This document shows, in pieces, positions 17,470 to 25,094 of a stretch of DNA of 64,000 nucleotides. Source of the stretch: a bacterium. GTDB taxonomy: Bacteria; Arandabacterota; Arandabacteria; Arandabacterales; Arandabacteraceae. Location of the stretch: positions 442,073 through 506,072 of the forward strand of contig JAOZOU010000001.1 in the NCBI GenBank assembly GCA_029933125.1, written 5' to 3'. How positions within the stretch are numbered: the stretch's first letter is position 1; each line of letters opens with the position of its first letter. The translations under genes were made by a program, and so were the position numbers. The notes beneath the pieces are model-generated. The model was not told the DNA's origin. It ran no database searches and worked only from the letters and a program-made list of their open reading frames with translations.

Positions 17470-18303
17470 TCAATCCCATATTCCGGGTTTATCCTTGATC
17501 AGGTCATATGTCAGAACTGGACCATCCTGGCAAACCATATATTCACCGAGCATGCAGTGTCCACACTTGCCTACACCACAACTCATATTCTTTTCCATCG
17601 AAAGGTATATTGAGCTCTCAGGATAGCCAAGCTCAAGCAGCTTGAAGGTTGCAAACTTCATCATTATAGGTGGCCCACAAACAACAGCAACACTACTCGC
17701 CAGATCCAATCCAAGATCTCTCACCACAGTTGTAACAACGCCAACATTGCCCTTCCAGGTTTCGTCACCCTCATCGACGGTGAGCCTTATCTCCACCTTC
17801 TTGGGATCTATCTTGGGCCACTCTTCCATTATCTGCTTCTTATAGACTATATCCTTTGGAGTACGAGCACCATAGCAGTAAAGGATCTTCTTGAAATCAT
17901 CGAGCCTTTCGGTAAGAGCAAGGAAAAGAGCTCTTAGCGGCGCGCCGCCTACTCCACCGCCAACTATACAAATCTCCTTGCCTTTCCAGGCATCGAGAGG
18001 ATAGCCTTTGCCAAGGGGACCCCGCACACCCACAGTGTCACCTTTGCGCATCCTGTGAATTGCTTCGGTGACCCTGCCGACCTTCATTATAGTGAAGTCG
18101 ATAGTTTCCTTCACATTTGGAGACGAAGAAGGCGTAAAGGGAGCCTCGCCCACACCTGGCACTGTAACTTCCATGAACTCACCAGCTTGAAAGCCGATGG
18201 GCTGCCTCGGACGAACAACAAATGTCTTTATCGTCGGGGTCTCGTCTATGACCTCTAATATATCAGCAGTTACGGGCTTATAAATGTTCTTCACGACTTG
18301 CAT
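17470..18303 (-). CDS. FAD/NAD(P)-binding reductase subunit (HydG/AsrB-like)
   Basis: 277 residues of the ferredoxin-NADP reductase superfamily in the HydG/AsrB/dihydroorotate-dehydrogenase-K branch: FAD-binding FMEVTVPGVGEAPFTPSSSP, nucleotide-binding ICIVGGGVGGAPLRALF, CGPPIMMKF, and a C-terminal [2Fe-2S] motif CGVGKCGHCMLGEYMVC. Such subunits exchange electrons with NAD(P)H in sulfhydrogenases and anaerobic sulfite reductases. No sulfite reductase catalytic gene is present; instead the partner is the hydrogenase. The start overlaps the next gene upstream by 13 bp. NADH versus NADPH preference is not evident. Confidence 0.88.
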   Translation of the reverse strand: MQVVKNIYKPVTADILEVIDETPTIKTFVVRPRQPIGFQAGEFMEVTVPGVGEAPFTPSSSPNVKETIDFTIMKVGRVTEAIHRMRKGDTVGVRGPLGKGYPLDAWKGKEICIVGGGVGGAPLRALFLALTERLDDFKKILYCYGARTPKDIVYKKQIMEEWPKIDPKKVEIRLTVDEGDETWKGNVGVVTTVVRDLGLDLASSVAVVCGPPIMMKFATFKLLELGYPESSIYLSMEKNMSCGVGKCGHCMLGEYMVCQDGPVLTYDLIKDKPGIWD

Positions 18304-19310
18304 ACTTCCTTCAGAACCTTTCTCATGTCAATTTTGCCGGGACAGGCGACTATGCATCTCCCGCAACCAGTGCAGGCTTCAAAACCATAATTCTTAGGGA
18401 AATAATCAAGTTTGTGGTAATAACGATGCCTGAAACGCTCCACAAGATGCGGGCGTGGATTAGCACCACCAGCAACCTTAGCAAAGTTCTTGTAAGCGCA
18501 TGCATCCCACATTCTTAAGCGCTTATATCTATCACCCGCTCTTTCATCATAGAGCAAGAAACATTGGCAGGTTGGGCAAATGAAAAGGCAGGCTGCACAT
18601 TCAACACAGGTCTCAACATTACGTGCCCAGGCAGAATCATCAAAAGCCTTCGCCAAGATTTCGCGCCAAGCGCCCGATGGTTTAAACTCCTTACTTTGCT
18701 TCTCTACTGTGGCTTTGACAGAAGAACGAATCGCATCCCTTTGGGAGAGATGATTCTCAGTTGCAGGCTTGAAGATCTCCTTGTTGGCTTCCACTACCTC
18801 CTTACCCTTCTCACTGCCAACCTCAACAACATAGCCACCTTCAATCTTACTCAGATTGAGATCGAAATTCTTCTCGGGGTAAGGATTGTTGCCCATGATT
18901 ACACAGAAGCATGTCTCAAGTGGCTCGGTGCAATCAAAGCCGATGATGAGACTCTTGCGACGGCGTTCCTCATAGAAGGGATCCTTGAACTGACCTTCAA
19001 GAAAGACGTGATCAAGAGCTTCTATTGCTCTTATATCACAGCTTGCAGCACCGAGTATGCTAAAAGGCTTTATCTCTCTAAGGGCTTCTTCTTCGGTTGG
19101 ATACTCTGCAACTTCTTCAAGCAGGGAGAAGAAAAGGGGTTTAAGTGGCTGATATGCTCGAACGCCTGGGTAAGTGAACTCACCAACTTCGCCAAATGGT
19201 TTTATACTAACCTGGTCATCCTCACGACTGGCAACGTAGAGATCACCGCGGTTCTCAAGCCATGAAAGAAGTTTTATGAAGTCGGCTTCACTTACGTAGT
19301 GGGTTTCCAT
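18291..19310 (-). CDS. Iron-sulfur subunit of the diaphorase module (HydB/AsrA-like)
   Basis: 339 residues. The C-terminal half carries two [4Fe-4S] motifs, CVECAACLFICPTCQC and CTGCGRCIVACP; the N-terminal half has the HydB/AsrA-type block ILGAASCDIRAIEALDHVFL with further cysteines (FDCTEPLETCFC). In sulfhydrogenases this subunit passes electrons between the FAD subunit and the hydrogenase. It is the first gene of the 17-gene operon, about 70 nt downstream of a near-consensus promoter, and GGGGGAGG lies directly before ATG 19310. Confidence 0.88.
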   Translation of the reverse strand: METHYVSEADFIKLLSWLENRGDLYVASREDDQVSIKPFGEVGEFTYPGVRAYQPLKPLFFSLLEEVAEYPTEEEALREIKPFSILGAASCDIRAIEALDHVFLEGQFKDPFYEERRRKSLIIGFDCTEPLETCFCVIMGNNPYPEKNFDLNLSKIEGGYVVEVGSEKGKEVVEANKEIFKPATENHLSQRDAIRSSVKATVEKQSKEFKPSGAWREILAKAFDDSAWARNVETCVECAACLFICPTCQCFLLYDERAGDRYKRLRMWDACAYKNFAKVAGGANPRPHLVERFRHRYYHKLDYFPKNYGFEACTGCGRCIVACPGKIDMRKVLKEVCKS

Positions 19311-19384
19311 CCTCCCCCTTCCTGGCTACCATTTTCGCCTGAAAATGTTCAGAAGTAAACCCGGCACACCACTAAGACCGAGAC

Positions 19385-19412
19385 ATTATATTCAAGTGCC
19401 TCTCTTTGTCAA
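19385..19412 (-). promoter_or_regulatory. Near-consensus sigma70 promoter of the hydrogenase operon
   Basis: On the minus strand TTGACA (19412-19407) and TATAAT (19390-19385) are separated by 16 bp. Both hexamers are perfect. Transcription would start near 19378, leaving a leader of about 68 nt before ATG 19310. No clear operator palindrome overlaps the hexamers. Confidence 0.78.
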
Positions 19413-19452
19413 GCGAAAAAAATCGTGCAAACTAAAAATTTTTTTCGGGATC

Positions 19453-20097
19453 CTAAGATTGCTTGCTTTTGCGCTCAAGTAGCTGCCTTATCGATCGAAG
19501 CTCACCAAGAATCGCGTCAAGTTTTTCGGTCTCAGATCCATCACGAACTTTCACTGATTCTCCCTCTAAAGATGAGGACACAGATTTAAGCATCATCGCT
19601 ACCTTGGCGTGAACTCTTTCCCACTCAGCCAGTCCATTGAGACACGCCTCATAGCCTGTCTCGCCGCTCTTGCCAGCTGTCTGGATTTTTATACTTCCCA
19701 GATTCACAAGGTGTCTGTCTATGAGATCCCGGCTTTCAACCATGTTGGTTATGTTGCGATAGGGAATTGTTTTGACAACCTTCGTAAATACCCCCTTACG
19801 CACGATTACACCATCTCGGGTAAGTTCATAGGATATCGATCGAAAGTAGGAAGGAATCAAGGCAACCACAATAACCCAGAAGGCAAGAGTTGTGATTCCG
19901 AAGACGAGATAGAAGGTCTTAGCTGTGGCTGACGTCAAACTTATTCCCCTGGCAACCATAGTAGCAACGAAAGGGATAAGGATAGCGAGTGCAGGTATTC
20001 CATATGCCAGAGCCGCGACTATGAAAAGCTTGCGCTGGTATCTCTCGTCGGGAAGTATTATCTCTGTTTGCATTCTTGTCTCAGAGATTGCCTCCAC
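19453..20097 (-). CDS. Bacterial PH-domain (YdbS/bPH2-type) membrane protein
   Basis: 214 residues from a GTG start; a shorter start at ATG 20073 is possible. Two hydrophobic helices (FIVAALAYGIPALAILIPFV, YLVFGITTLAFWVIVVALI) precede a bPH2 domain (ISYELTRDGVIVRKGVFTK, TIPYRNITNMVESRDLIDRHL, GSIKIQTAG). The C-terminal 45 residues are charged and helical. The family's role is unclear, often linked to envelope stress. It reads in the same direction as the hydrogenase operon, but a strong promoter separates them. Confidence 0.85.
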   Translation of the reverse strand: MEAISETRMQTEIILPDERYQRKLFIVAALAYGIPALAILIPFVATMVARGISLTSATAKTFYLVFGITTLAFWVIVVALIPSYFRSISYELTRDGVIVRKGVFTKVVKTIPYRNITNMVESRDLIDRHLVNLGSIKIQTAGKSGETGYEACLNGLAEWERVHAKVAMMLKSVSSSLEGESVKVRDGSETEKLDAILGELRSIRQLLERKSKQS

Positions 20098-20178
20098 CGC
20101 CTGGTATGTCCCCCTACATTGAAAACATATCGAGGAGAAAGTATCTCACCTTGATTTTGGCAAGGTCAAGGACAATAA

Positions 20179-20207
20179 TTGAATCATCTCTTGAGTCTCG
20201 CTATAGT
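20179..20207 (+). promoter_or_regulatory. Putative sigma70 promoter for the HycI-fold gene
   Basis: TTGAAT at 20179-20184 and TATAGT at 20202-20207 are separated by 17 bp (4/6 and 5/6 matches). The predicted start is about 26 nt before ATG 20240. Confidence 0.5.
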
Positions 20208-20239
20208 TAGGTTTCGATGCAAACCAGAGGCGGTGGGTG

Positions 20240-20695
20240 ATGCGAGTAGCAGTTGTGGTCTTCACTCGAGATGACAATCATAGCCTTGGAAGTCGCATCT
20301 TCGAGACCATTGGTAACAAGCGCCTAGGTGACGAAGTCGAAATCGTGGATGCCGGCACGGATCCCCTTCATACGCTTGAATCCTTGAGCGATTTTGATGG
20401 GATAGTCATAGTCGATGGAGCCGAGATGGGGGAGCCCCAGGGTAGTGTGAAGGTTCTTGACTTCAACGAGCTCGCTTTCTTTGGTTCTCCAAGAGAGGTT
20501 CGCTTCAACAATCTTCGACAGAGTGATCACCTTTTCTATGCTAGCAAGTATCTGAGTCTTCCTCCCGCCCTGATTGTTGCTTTTGAGTCAGCACTTAATG
20601 CGGACTTGCACCTTTCAGACGAGACGCTTGTAATCGCTAGATGCATCCAAGCAATAAGATCAGCAATTGCAAAGCTTACCAGTAGGGAGGTATGA
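20240..20695 (+). CDS. HycI/HyaD-fold protein, divergent hydrogenase maturation protease
   Basis: About 151 residues, ATG 20240 (GTG 20237 in frame). The order of elements follows hydrogenase maturation proteases: FTRDDNHSLGSRIFETI in place of the usual GNxxRxDDGxG, EVEIVDAGTDPLHTLESL, IVIVDGAEMGEPQGSVKVL, and a His in RQSDHLFYASKYL. The two Asp and one His positions that sense nickel appear kept, while the N-terminal GxGN loop is lost. It lies beside but opposite to the hydrogenase operon, which has its own canonical HycI. A protease for another hydrogenase or a non-catalytic paralogue are both possible. Confidence 0.62.
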   Translation: MRVAVVVFTRDDNHSLGSRIFETIGNKRLGDEVEIVDAGTDPLHTLESLSDFDGIVIVDGAEMGEPQGSVKVLDFNELAFFGSPREVRFNNLRQSDHLFYASKYLSLPPALIVAFESALNADLHLSDETLVIARCIQAIRSAIAKLTSREV

Positions 20696-20717
20696 AATAA
20701 CCGAAGCCAAGAAATCG

Positions 20718-20930
20718 TTATGTGCGTTCTGTGCGCTTGCGTACTTTGGCAGTTACAGGCTCTCCCGTAGGAAGCGTGTCAGCAGGCACAGCCTCCCCCG
20801 CCACAAGTCTCTTGTAAATCCCACAATCATGGTAAATGGTTCGACAGAACGCCCAGGCAAGATGGGATTTGTCAGCCTCATCGGAAATGGAAGCATAGGC
20901 TGGACAAACCTTCATCAAGGGACAGCTCAT
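20718..20930 (-). CDS. Small Cys-rich protein (SCPLxxxCP family-like)
   Basis: 70 residues, ATG 20930. The N-terminus reads SCPLMKVCPAYASIS, followed by CRTIYHDCGIYKRL, a CxxxxxC...C...C spacing seen in short uncharacterised iron-sulfur or zinc-binding-like proteins of anaerobes. It lies on the strand opposite to the small overlapping frames and has a GAGG 12 nt upstream. The frame stays open upstream to a stop near 20988 without an ATG, GTG or TTG, so 20930 is the only usable start. A second start with a good ribosome site (GGGAGGGTG, ATG about 21019) opens a 28-residue peptide ending just before, possibly an upstream coupled ORF. Confidence 0.55.
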   Translation of the reverse strand: MSCPLMKVCPAYASISDEADKSHLAWAFCRTIYHDCGIYKRLVAGEAVPADTLPTGEPVTAKVRKRTERT

Positions 20931-21118
20931 AATCTCAACATACCTCTTCGCACCAACTGCCTCCCCTTTGTTTTTCGGCGTTTCGTGGCACTACCTTTAG
21001 AAGCATGCCATCAATTCTCTGCATCACCCTCCCATCCACAATGAAGTAATTGCATCAACCGAGCACCATAATTTACACTAATACAAGCTACGCTTGTCGG
21101 CAAGAGAGGAGCACAAAG

Positions 21119-23854
21119 ATGAAGCCTTCAAGATACCTAAAGATCACCATTCCGATTGCAATTGGGATTTTCTTTATCTTCGCATTCATCCAGTTCATAC
21201 CAACTGGCTATGTCGGTGTTGATGAAAGTGGGCAAGTGATCTCCAGACGCGTATGCCTCCACAAACCTTTTAAGGCATTTGACATATATCCAGTCGAGGA
21301 ATCAGAAATAGCGCTCAAGGCCCACGTGGTGACGCCACAGGGAGATATAGACTTTCGGGTGGCAGTCACCGTCTCCGTTGACCCTGATCATATTTTGAGA
21401 TTGCACAATGCATATGCCGGTAACTACGTTGATCTCCTCATAGCTCCTCTCGTTGAGGATTTCCTGAGAAGAAAGTGGGCAGGGGAGGCAACCGAAGAGC
21501 TTGCCGGTTCAATGGCGAAGCAGCTTGCACCCTCGCTTGCTGTCTATGGAGTCAATCTCTTCGGTGCAAGAATAGAATCTGTGAAGAGGCAAACAGGTGC
21601 TGAGGATGCTGCCATAGCAGCACGGGCAAGAAAGTACGGTGGCAAGGTCATCATTATCGGGAGCGATGCCTTTGACTGGGAGATATTTAGACAGGTCTCT
21701 TCCAAGCGCAAGCTTCCGAATATTGAGAAGATGATCAGGGAAGGAGCCTCGGGAACACTCCTCTCAGTAGAACCTCTCATATCACCAATGATCTGGACAA
21801 CAATGGCGACCGGAGTTGAGCCCCAGGTCCACGGAATCGTCGATTTCGTAGTTCATGATAGAGCCACTGGCGAGGATATCCCGATAACAAGTGATATGCG
21901 CCGTGTGCCTGCTCTGTGGAACATAGCCACAAGATTTGGACTTTCCTCAGGTTTTGTAGGGTGGCTCGGATCCTATCCAGCTGAACCCGTGACGGGCTTC
22001 GTGGTCTCAGACAGAATAGTTTATCATGTCTTCGATCCCCGCTGGCAGAAAGGTGAAGTGACAGATGAGACTCAGAACGCCGAGGGACTTGTCTATCCCC
22101 CGGAACTGCTCAATGATCTCAAGTCTTTAGTTAGAGGACCCGAGGATATCCTGTACGAGGAATTGGCAGCCTATGTCCACATAGCTCCATCCGAGGCAAT
22201 AACTGAGGGCAAAACTTTCGATCGCCTTGATCCGATTAGAAACCTGAAGCTGGTAATAGCTGCTAATACAACTTATGAAAGGATTGCCGTGGCAGCTTAT
22301 GAGAAGTTTCATCCTCGAGTGATGGGTGTCTACCTGGACATGGTTGATACCATGTGCCATCTTTTCATAAAGCATATGCCACCCCATACACCAGATGTCT
22401 CGGAGGAAGAGGCTCGCAAGTTTGGTGACGCTGTGGCTGCTGCCTATGCCCACACCGATAGCGTGATTGGGGAATGGCTCAAGATCATGGATGACTCAAC
22501 CACACTTATTCTCATATCAGACCATGGTTTCAAAAGCGGTGCCATAAGACCCAAAGGTCCATCAGCAATTGGTGCAGGACAGCCTGTCAAATGGCACAGG
22601 CTCGCTGGCTCTATTGCACTCTATGGTTATCACATAAAGCCTGGTGTAAAGCTAACAGATGCATCGGTTTTTGACGTCTGTCCAACTGTCCTTAGACTTT
22701 TAGGCTTACCACCAGCTGAGGACATGCCTGGCAGAGTGCTCGAAGAAGCAATGGATCAGGAGTGGCTCAAGGAGTCTTCCGAGATTGGTACAGTCAAATC
22801 CTATGGAACTCGAGGCTCACATGGCAAAGCGACCCGTCGCAAAGAGGAAGAAGAAGCCATACTTGATAGGCTCAAGGCACTTGGCTATGTCGGAAGAGGC
22901 TCAACAGGTCTTAAGCGCATAGCCAGCGGGCATTTTGCGAGAGGTGAATTCGATAAGGCGATTGAAGTGTGGAAAGAAGTGCTCAAGGAAGAGCCCGAGA
23001 ATGTTGAAATCATGACAGCAATTGCAAACGCGCTCATTCACAAGGGTGAGGCTGATGAGGCTATCCCATTGCTTAAGAAGGCAATTTCAACGAAACCTGA
23101 CTTTCTTGATGCCCACAACATGCTTGCTATCGCCTACATAAACCTCAATCGGCTCGATGACGCTGCAAAAGTTAGCGAAGGGGTGCTTGCTAGGGATCCC
23201 AGGAATGCCGAGGCGCACTTCAATCTGGGCGTCCTATATGACAAGCTGGGAAGATACGATCTTGCTCTTGGGTCGTTCAAACGCTCGGTCGAGCTGCGCC
23301 CTGACTATGATGAGTCACGAATCAACCTCGCCAACGAGTATCTCCGGCGTGGTAGCTACCTCAAGGCGAAGAAACAGCTTGAGGTTGCCGTAGAGCTCAA
23401 CCCAGCAAGTGCACAAGCCCTTTATCTTTTGGGGAAGGCTGAGCTCGGACTTGGTGATGTCTCGGCTGCAAGAGAGCGCTTCGAAGAATGCCTGAGACAG
23501 AATCCCGGATTCAATGCTGCAAGGATAAGTATTTCCGTACTTAAGGCGAAGGAAGGTGATCTTGAGGGTGCTCTCGAGACGCTAAAGCGAGGGACCTCGT
23601 ATCCATCTGATTTGCATATGGTCTATACAAACATAGGTGTTGTCGAATACAAACTAGGTAGGAAAGATGAAGCTGAAAGAAGTTACAAGAAAGCCATCGA
23701 GTCCGATCCATCTTACCTCGCTCCAAGATTTCATCTTGCTCAACTTTATATCGAACAAAATAAGAAGGAACTAGCTTCAGAACAACTAGAGTCCATTCTT
23801 AAGATTGATCCAGCAAACGATCAGGCAAGAAAGATGCTTTCACGGCTGGAGTGA
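21119..23854 (+). CDS. SPFH-like + alkaline-phosphatase-superfamily phosphodiesterase + TPR fusion
   Basis: 911 residues from ATG 21119, which follows GAGAGGAG. Domain order: one membrane helix (about 9-28), an SPFH/band-7-like domain (about 33-165: VRVCLHKPFKAFDIYP-type start, DIDFRVAVTVSVDPDHILRL, YGVNLFGARIESVKRQ), a type I phosphodiesterase/nucleotide pyrophosphatase domain (about 172-590) with metal and nucleophile motifs IIIGSDAFDWEIF, PMIWTTMATG, GVYLDMVDTMCHLF and LISDHGFKSG, then about eight TPR units (about 604-911). The catalytic part would face outside if the helix is an N-in anchor. Substrate unknown. This domain order is unusual to me. Confidence 0.85.
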   Translation: MKPSRYLKITIPIAIGIFFIFAFIQFIPTGYVGVDESGQVISRRVCLHKPFKAFDIYPVEESEIALKAHVVTPQGDIDFRVAVTVSVDPDHILRLHNAYAGNYVDLLIAPLVEDFLRRKWAGEATEELAGSMAKQLAPSLAVYGVNLFGARIESVKRQTGAEDAAIAARARKYGGKVIIIGSDAFDWEIFRQVSSKRKLPNIEKMIREGASGTLLSVEPLISPMIWTTMATGVEPQVHGIVDFVVHDRATGEDIPITSDMRRVPALWNIATRFGLSSGFVGWLGSYPAEPVTGFVVSDRIVYHVFDPRWQKGEVTDETQNAEGLVYPPELLNDLKSLVRGPEDILYEELAAYVHIAPSEAITEGKTFDRLDPIRNLKLVIAANTTYERIAVAAYEKFHPRVMGVYLDMVDTMCHLFIKHMPPHTPDVSEEEARKFGDAVAAAYAHTDSVIGEWLKIMDDSTTLILISDHGFKSGAIRPKGPSAIGAGQPVKWHRLAGSIALYGYHIKPGVKLTDASVFDVCPTVLRLLGLPPAEDMPGRVLEEAMDQEWLKESSEIGTVKSYGTRGSHGKATRRKEEEEAILDRLKALGYVGRGSTGLKRIASGHFARGEFDKAIEVWKEVLKEEPENVEIMTAIANALIHKGEADEAIPLLKKAISTKPDFLDAHNMLAIAYINLNRLDDAAKVSEGVLARDPRNAEAHFNLGVLYDKLGRYDLALGSFKRSVELRPDYDESRINLANEYLRRGSYLKAKKQLEVAVELNPASAQALYLLGKAELGLGDVSAARERFEECLRQNPGFNAARISISVLKAKEGDLEGALETLKRGTSYPSDLHMVYTNIGVVEYKLGRKDEAERSYKKAIESDPSYLAPRFHLAQLYIEQNKKELASEQLESILKIDPANDQARKMLSRLE

Positions 23855-23881
23855 CCGTCAGAGGTGCCGAGCGTATTATAG

Positions 23882-23910
23882 TTGACATCTCACCATTCAA
23901 ACGTTAACTT
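23882..23910 (+). promoter_or_regulatory. Possible promoter upstream of the tyrosine recombinase
   Basis: TTGACA at 23882-23887, 17 bp, then TAACTT at 23905-23910. The -35 is perfect but the -10 matches only 3 of 6, so this is weak. Confidence 0.3.
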
Positions 23911-23968
23911 AAAACGTTTTTCGGGACGCATGTCAAGGTTGCACGTAGAAGACGAAAGGAGCAGCGAC

Positions 23969-24838
23969 ATGCCAGCAGAAAAAGCGAACTCTGAGATTGC
24001 CGAGCACATAAGGAGGTTCAAGGAGGATCTCATCAAACGTGATTACAGCTCAAGGACGGCAGAGGTCTATGCAACTGCAGTTGCATCGTTCCTCAGGACA
24101 GTACCGAATCCAACCTCACCTACTGCAGAGGATGCCGACGCCTACATAGGGAAAGTACTGGAGGGTTCCCCGGATGCCCAAGCCTCCCAATCTTCAGTCG
24201 GCATAGCAGCGAGTGCCATGAAACTCTATTTCAAGCACATGCTTGGTAAACCTCTTAAGCTCTCAGTCGAGCTTAAACGAAGGGCAAGACCGATTCCGAC
24301 AATCCTCAGCAAGGAAGAGATTCAGAAGATAGTGAGTGTTACTCGCAACGTTAGTCACAGGCTGATATTCCAGCTCATGTATTCATCCGGACTCAAGCTC
24401 GATGAACTTCTCGGTCTGAGAGTGAAAGATGTTGATATCGAGGGCAAAAGACTTGTAGTGAGGGGTAACTCTACAGGTGGCCGCAAAGCCAAGCGCAAGA
24501 GGGAGACAATTCTTTCTGAGAAGGTCGCCCCGATGCTCCATGCTTTTATCGTTGATAGGGATCCCGATGATTTTGTCTTCCCAGGCATAGACGGTGGACA
24601 CATGACTCCGAGAGCTGTCCAGAAAGCTTTCAAACAAGCTCTTAAGAAGGCTGGTATAGCTAAGCGAGCAAGTTGTAATTCGTTGCGTCATTCATTCGCT
24701 GTCCATTTACTTCAGCACGGAATCGACATAAAGCACGTGCGACGCCTTCTGGGTCATGCTCGCACTGAGACGACTTCAATCTATAAGAAGCTGGTAAGCG
24801 ACGGAAATGTCAAAATAAAGAGCCCACTCGATATGTAA
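23969..24838 (+). CDS. Tyrosine recombinase (XerC/D-like) with altered catalytic residues
   Basis: 289 residues from ATG 23969, preceded by AAAGGAG; the longer frame to 23882 lacks a ribosome site. A SAM-like N-terminal core-binding domain (AEHIRRFKEDLIKRDYSSRT) precedes the catalytic domain. Compared with XerD, catalytic Arg I is replaced by Lys (SSGLKLDELLGL instead of GLR), and the first His of HxxR is Asn (SCNSLRHSFAVHLL). The second Arg, the LLGH His and the nucleophile Tyr (TTSIYKKL) are kept. It stands alone, not beside an evident phage or integron, so a host role or a decaying function are both open. Confidence 0.85.
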   Translation: MPAEKANSEIAEHIRRFKEDLIKRDYSSRTAEVYATAVASFLRTVPNPTSPTAEDADAYIGKVLEGSPDAQASQSSVGIAASAMKLYFKHMLGKPLKLSVELKRRARPIPTILSKEEIQKIVSVTRNVSHRLIFQLMYSSGLKLDELLGLRVKDVDIEGKRLVVRGNSTGGRKAKRKRETILSEKVAPMLHAFIVDRDPDDFVFPGIDGGHMTPRAVQKAFKQALKKAGIAKRASCNSLRHSFAVHLLQHGIDIKHVRRLLGHARTETTSIYKKLVSDGNVKIKSPLDM

Positions 24839-24856
24839 ACCCACACGAGCGGTTTT

Positions 24857-24880
24857 GGGGGGCAACACCTGTTGCTCCCC
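24857..24880 (+). terminator. Hairpin after the recombinase gene, possible terminator
   Basis: GGGGGGCAACA at 24857-24867 can pair with TGTTGCTCCCC at 24870-24880 around a very short loop, giving an 11-bp stem with one mismatch. The following run is pyrimidine-rich (TCGCTTCTTAT) rather than pure T, so termination strength is uncertain. Confidence 0.55.
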
Positions 24881-25094
24881 TCGCTTCTTATGCTATTGCA
24901 GTTGACATCATCCTTCCAAGGCGATAGGCTTTTTGAGCAATAGGAACGCTTCCGCTGGTAGCTTCCTGGCAATGGAATTGGAGACTGATCAATGTGAATC
25001 CGAGCTCACCCATTTCCTTGCCACCACAAAACCATGAAGCACTACACAACGAACTCGCATCAAAATAGAAGAAACCCTAAAGGGGGAGGGCAAA

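Noticed and set aside
6900-19310. The operon as respiratory complex I
   Set aside because: The NuoD-like subunit keeps both CxxC pairs for nickel (RVCGIC, DPCYCC) and a HycI protease is present; complex I has lost them.
17470-19310. Anaerobic sulfite reductase (AsrAB) genes
   Set aside because: The two subunits resemble AsrA/AsrB, but no AsrC (siroheme sulfite reductase) follows; the operon continues with hydrogenase genes.
19413-19452. T-rich run after the PH-domain gene as a terminator
   Set aside because: No stable hairpin precedes the run on the minus strand; AAAAATTTTT alone is too weak.
20667-21044. 125-residue plus-strand open frame
   Set aside because: It overlaps the Cys-rich minus-strand gene, which has better motif content, and has no ribosome site.
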